This document shows, piece by piece, positions 22,097 through 24,642 of a DNA stretch of 24,642 bases. The notes under the pieces are model-generated. The model did no database searches. It saw only the letters and a program-made list of their open reading frames with translations, and was not told the DNA's origin. Origin of the DNA: a virus; IMG/VR virus record IMGVR_UViG_3300044701_000575, positions 1 to 24,642 of that record. One strand, 5' to 3'. A program made the translations under genes and the position numbers. The stretch's first letter is position 1, and every line of letters begins with the position of its first letter.

Positions 22097-23025
22097 CAAC
22101 ACTTAGTGAAATGATTGATGAGACATTAGTTAATCTCTCAGGCTATACCTATCAACAAGATAGAAGTACTTATCTTACTGCTCCAGTTACCACATTAACT
22201 TCTCCTAGCTCCTCTCCGACAGTGCTAAGCCTAGGCTCTACTCAAGACTTAGGCAAAGGTGTAATTGAAGTTGACGAGGAGCTTATGTGGGTATCCTCCT
22301 TCGACCGTGTTAGCAATACAGCCACCATCGCGCCTTATGGCCGTGGCTATCTAGGCTCTCAAGCTGCTACACATATTGGCGATACCAAAGTTACCATCTC
22401 CCCAATTTTCCCACGCTATGTAGTTAAGCGTGCCATCAACGACACTATCCGTGCCATGGGCACACAGCTTATGGTTATTGGTCAAACAACATTTGTGTTC
22501 AACCCATCTGTCACAACTTACGAACTAACTGACAGCAATGGCAACCCACTTAATATTGAAAACATTCTAACCATGTCATGGCAGGACATTGGTCCTAGCC
22601 AGGAATGGATTAATGTACGTCGCTGGACATTTGATTCTAAGGCAGACACGGGCACCTGGGGTGCCGGAGCTCAAACAGTTACAATTGGTGATTACATCAC
22701 AGCTGGGCGTACAGTCAAGGTTAACTATGTAGTACAGCCACAGGCCATGTCAAACAGCACAGATGTGTTTACCACCACAACAGGGTACTCTGAGACCGCT
22801 CGTGATGTTGTAATCCTGGGCGCAGCATACCGACTATTGACTTACCTAGACCCAGCTCGTGCATCTCAAATCAGCCCACAGGCAGATGAGATTGATGCTA
22901 AGCGCTCCTTTGGCTCTGCCAACTCCGCTGCTCGTCAAATATTCGCACTTTATCAACAAAGACTTAAAGAAGAAATATCAGCCTTCCAGGGTCAATTCCC
23001 AACCCGAGTTCACTACAGCCGATAG
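22093..23025 (+). CDS. Putative head-tail connector / tail adaptor protein
   Basis: 310 aa, GTG start overlapping the previous stop (GTGA). The N-terminal helix (TTLSEMIDETLVNLSGY) is followed by a beta-rich segment with VIEVDEELMWVSSFD and GRGYLGSQAATHIGD, then IFPRYVVKRAINDTIRAMGTQ, then a beta sandwich-like part with RTVKVNYVVQPQAM. The C-terminal helices DVVILGAAYRLLTYLDPARA and SAARQIFALYQQRLKEEISAFQ resemble adaptor or tail-tube-interface proteins that join portal and tail. Position between head genes and tail fibre supports this. Not a catalytic protein by any motif seen. Confidence 0.6.
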   Translation: MTTLSEMIDETLVNLSGYTYQQDRSTYLTAPVTTLTSPSSSPTVLSLGSTQDLGKGVIEVDEELMWVSSFDRVSNTATIAPYGRGYLGSQAATHIGDTKVTISPIFPRYVVKRAINDTIRAMGTQLMVIGQTTFVFNPSVTTYELTDSNGNPLNIENILTMSWQDIGPSQEWINVRRWTFDSKADTGTWGAGAQTVTIGDYITAGRTVKVNYVVQPQAMSNSTDVFTTTTGYSETARDVVILGAAYRLLTYLDPARASQISPQADEIDAKRSFGSANSAARQIFALYQQRLKEEISAFQGQFPTRVHYSR

Positions 23026-23033
23026 GAACATAA

Positions 23034-24642
23034 ATGACAACACGCCAATACTCGTCCCGTAGCCAGCAGAGTACGCTGACTGGAACAATTACATCAGGTG
23101 CAACCTCGATGACAGTTGTTTCAGGAACAACTCTTCTAGGCGGTGTGACAATCCCAGCTGGTCGTACCTTTACATTGGTTATTGACCCAGACACAGCTCT
23201 TGAAGAAATTGTAGATGCCACGGCGGTAGCCACTAATACCTTTACAGTCACCCGCGCAATTGATGGCTCATCAGCACAGGAACATTCAGCCGGTGCGGTA
23301 GTGCGTCACATGGCTATTGGTCGTGACTTCCGTGATGCTAACCTACATGCCGAGGCTTCTGCCTACTACAATGATGGTAGTGGTACAGGCCACACAATGC
23401 ATGGCATTAGCTCTGGCGAAGGTGATGTAGTTGGTACAGCTAAGACACAAACTCTGACCAATAAGACTCTTACCAGCCCAACAATTTCTAATCCAACCTT
23501 TACCGGCACTCCTAGTGCCGAGGCAAGCATTGTCTTTGAAGGCTCTACCGCTGATGCTCACGAGACTACCCTGACTGTAGTTGACCCAACACAGGACAAT
23601 ACAATCACCCTGCCTAACACAACAGGTACCGTAGTCCTTGATTCAGCAACCCAAACCCTGACTAATAAAACCTTGACAAGCCCTGTAATATCAGGTTCAC
23701 CAGTAATCACAGGTCTGTCTAGCGCAGGTATGATTTCATCCTCTGCTACCCCTAAGGATTACGTAGATAGCATCCTAGGCTCAGCAACGGCTGCAGCAAC
23801 CTCAGCAGCATCGGCTGCTACAAGTGCTGCCTCTGCCGCTACAAGTGCCTCTAGCGCGGCTACAAGCGCTTCTAACGCCCTAACTAGCGCCAACAGTGCA
23901 TCTGCCTCAGCCACAGCAGCAGCCACCTCTGCAACCTCTGCAGCGGCTTCTGCGACAGCAGCGGCAACCAGCGCCACAAGCGCTGCAGCATCTGCTACTA
24001 CGGCTGCTAACTCTGCTACCGCAGCAGCAACATCTGCATCTTCGGCTAGCACCTCAGCATCCTCAGCCTTAACATCGGCTAACTCAGCAAGCACTTCAGC
24101 AACTAGCGCATCTAACTCAGCGACTGCTTCGGCTACCTCAGCCAGTGCTGCTGCTACCAGCGCTACTTCTGCTGCAGCCAGTGCAACTGCTGCTGCTACC
24201 TCAGCGACTTCAGCATCTGCTAGCGCTACTGCTGCTGCAACTAGCGCAACAAGCGCTGCTGCTTCAGCAACTGCTGCATCTACAAGTGCAACTAATGCTG
24301 CAACCAGTGCTACATCCGCAGCCGCATCAGCGACTGCTGCTGCTACATCTGCTTCAAGTGCTGCGGTATCTGAAACAAATGCGGCAACGTCAGCATCAAG
24401 TGCAGCAACTTCAGCATCATCTGCTTTAACTAGCGCTAACAGCGCCAGCACTTCGGCAGCATCTGCATTAACTTCTGCTAATAGTGCTGCTGCTTCATTT
24501 GACTCCTTTGATGACAGATACCTAGGACCAAAGGCTTCTGCCCCAACTGTAGACAATGATGGCAATCCGCTAACAAGCGGAGTGCTGTACTACAACACCA
24601 CAAGCGGTGTTATGTTTGTATACAACGGCAACACAAGTGCTT
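23034..24642 (+). CDS. Tail fibre protein, 5' part (cut by window end)
   Basis: Open from the ATG at 23034 (TAGGAAC ribosome site) to the last base, 536 codons. The N-terminal ~100 residues are a beta domain (TITSGATSMTVVSGTTLLGG ... VTRAIDGSSAQEHSAG) likely attaching to the tail. Then come two copies of TQTLTNKTLTSP, a motif common in phage fibres. From about residue 248 to 487 lies a low-complexity Ala/Ser/Thr array with seven-residue periodicity (AATSAAS), as in trimeric fibre shafts, including VSETNAATS known from lambda Stf-like proteins. The end begins a distal domain (DDRYLGPKASAPTVDNDGNP ... LYYNTTSGVMFVYNG). Receptor-binding region lies beyond the window. Confidence 0.85.
   Translation, partial: MTTRQYSSRSQQSTLTGTITSGATSMTVVSGTTLLGGVTIPAGRTFTLVIDPDTALEEIVDATAVATNTFTVTRAIDGSSAQEHSAGAVVRHMAIGRDFRDANLHAEASAYYNDGSGTGHTMHGISSGEGDVVGTAKTQTLTNKTLTSPTISNPTFTGTPSAEASIVFEGSTADAHETTLTVVDPTQDNTITLPNTTGTVVLDSATQTLTNKTLTSPVISGSPVITGLSSAGMISSSATPKDYVDSILGSATAAATSAASAATSAASAATSASSAATSASNALTSANSASASATAAATSATSAAASATAAATSATSAAASATTAANSATAAATSASSASTSASSALTSANSASTSATSASNSATASATSASAAATSATSAAASATAAATSATSASASATAAATSATSAAASATAASTSATNAATSATSAAASATAAATSASSAAVSETNAATSASSAATSASSALTSANSASTSAASALTSANSAAASFDSFDDRYLGPKASAPTVDNDGNPLTSGVLYYNTTSGVMFVYNGNTSA
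23775..24495 (+). repeat. Low-complexity Ala/Ser/Thr coding repeat of the fibre shaft
   Basis: DNA made almost wholly of GCN, TCN/AGY and ACN codons (gctgct, acaagc, tctgcagc and similar), giving seven-residue repeats in the tail fibre. Such tracts recombine and expand or contract easily. The reverse strand is also open as an Ala-rich frame, which is a by-product. Confidence 0.75.

Noticed and set aside
23759-24565. Open 268-codon Ala-rich frame on the minus strand
   Set aside because: It is the reverse of the Ala/Ser/Thr fibre repeat; the tract simply lacks stops on both strands. No ribosome site, and it lies inside a well-supported gene.

Overview
This window looks like part of the genome of a tailed double-stranded DNA phage (Caudoviricetes) infecting an actinobacterium. 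The host guess rests on a WhiB-like iron-sulfur regulator (381-722; C12, C49, C52, C58 and a GIWGG turn), a family known only from Actinobacteria and their phages. The moderate base composition, with AT-rich intergenic DNA, suggests a low-GC actinobacterium, such as freshwater planktonic lineages, rather than Streptomyces or Mycobacterium. That last step is inference. No integrase, transposase, CRISPR array or complete tRNA gene was seen.

Layout: two blocks diverge from a ~1 kb non-coding region (4297-5273). The left block (4296 to 4) is read leftward and holds small unknown genes, a 31-residue CxxC mini-protein, a Zn-ribbon-fused amidoligase and an adjacent class II glutamine amidotransferase, two small unknowns, the WhiB-like regulator, and a membrane-anchored lytic-transglycosylase-like enzyme. 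The right block (5274 to past 24642) is the structural module: terminase large subunit with an N-terminal helix-turn-helix, portal, two small proteins, a 1532-residue protein, three further probable internal proteins (272, 317 and 558 aa), scaffold, major capsid protein with an inserted beta-rich segment, head-completion-like small proteins, a run of very basic small proteins, a probable head-tail connector and a tail fibre cut by the window edge. Most plus-strand genes are coupled by TAATG or ATGA/GTGA overlaps, so they probably form one late operon.

The divergence region is information-dense. It has four minus-strand sigma70-type promoters (one with perfect TTGACA-N17-TATAAT), an array of CTCAG boxes at 11-bp steps, an AT-rich block, and hairpins that compete for the same bases just upstream of the terminase. 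It is a good candidate for the regulatory switch and possibly a replication origin.

The most interesting items are the amidoligase/amidotransferase pair with zinc ribbons on both partners (a predicted ATP- and glutamine-dependent amide-forming system of unknown target), the 11-bp iteron array, the cluster of protamine-like proteins next to the capsid gene, the very large putative ejection protein placed between portal and scaffold, and a 46-nt tRNA-like fold lacking D and anticodon arms. All family assignments are by reading motifs; no searches were run.
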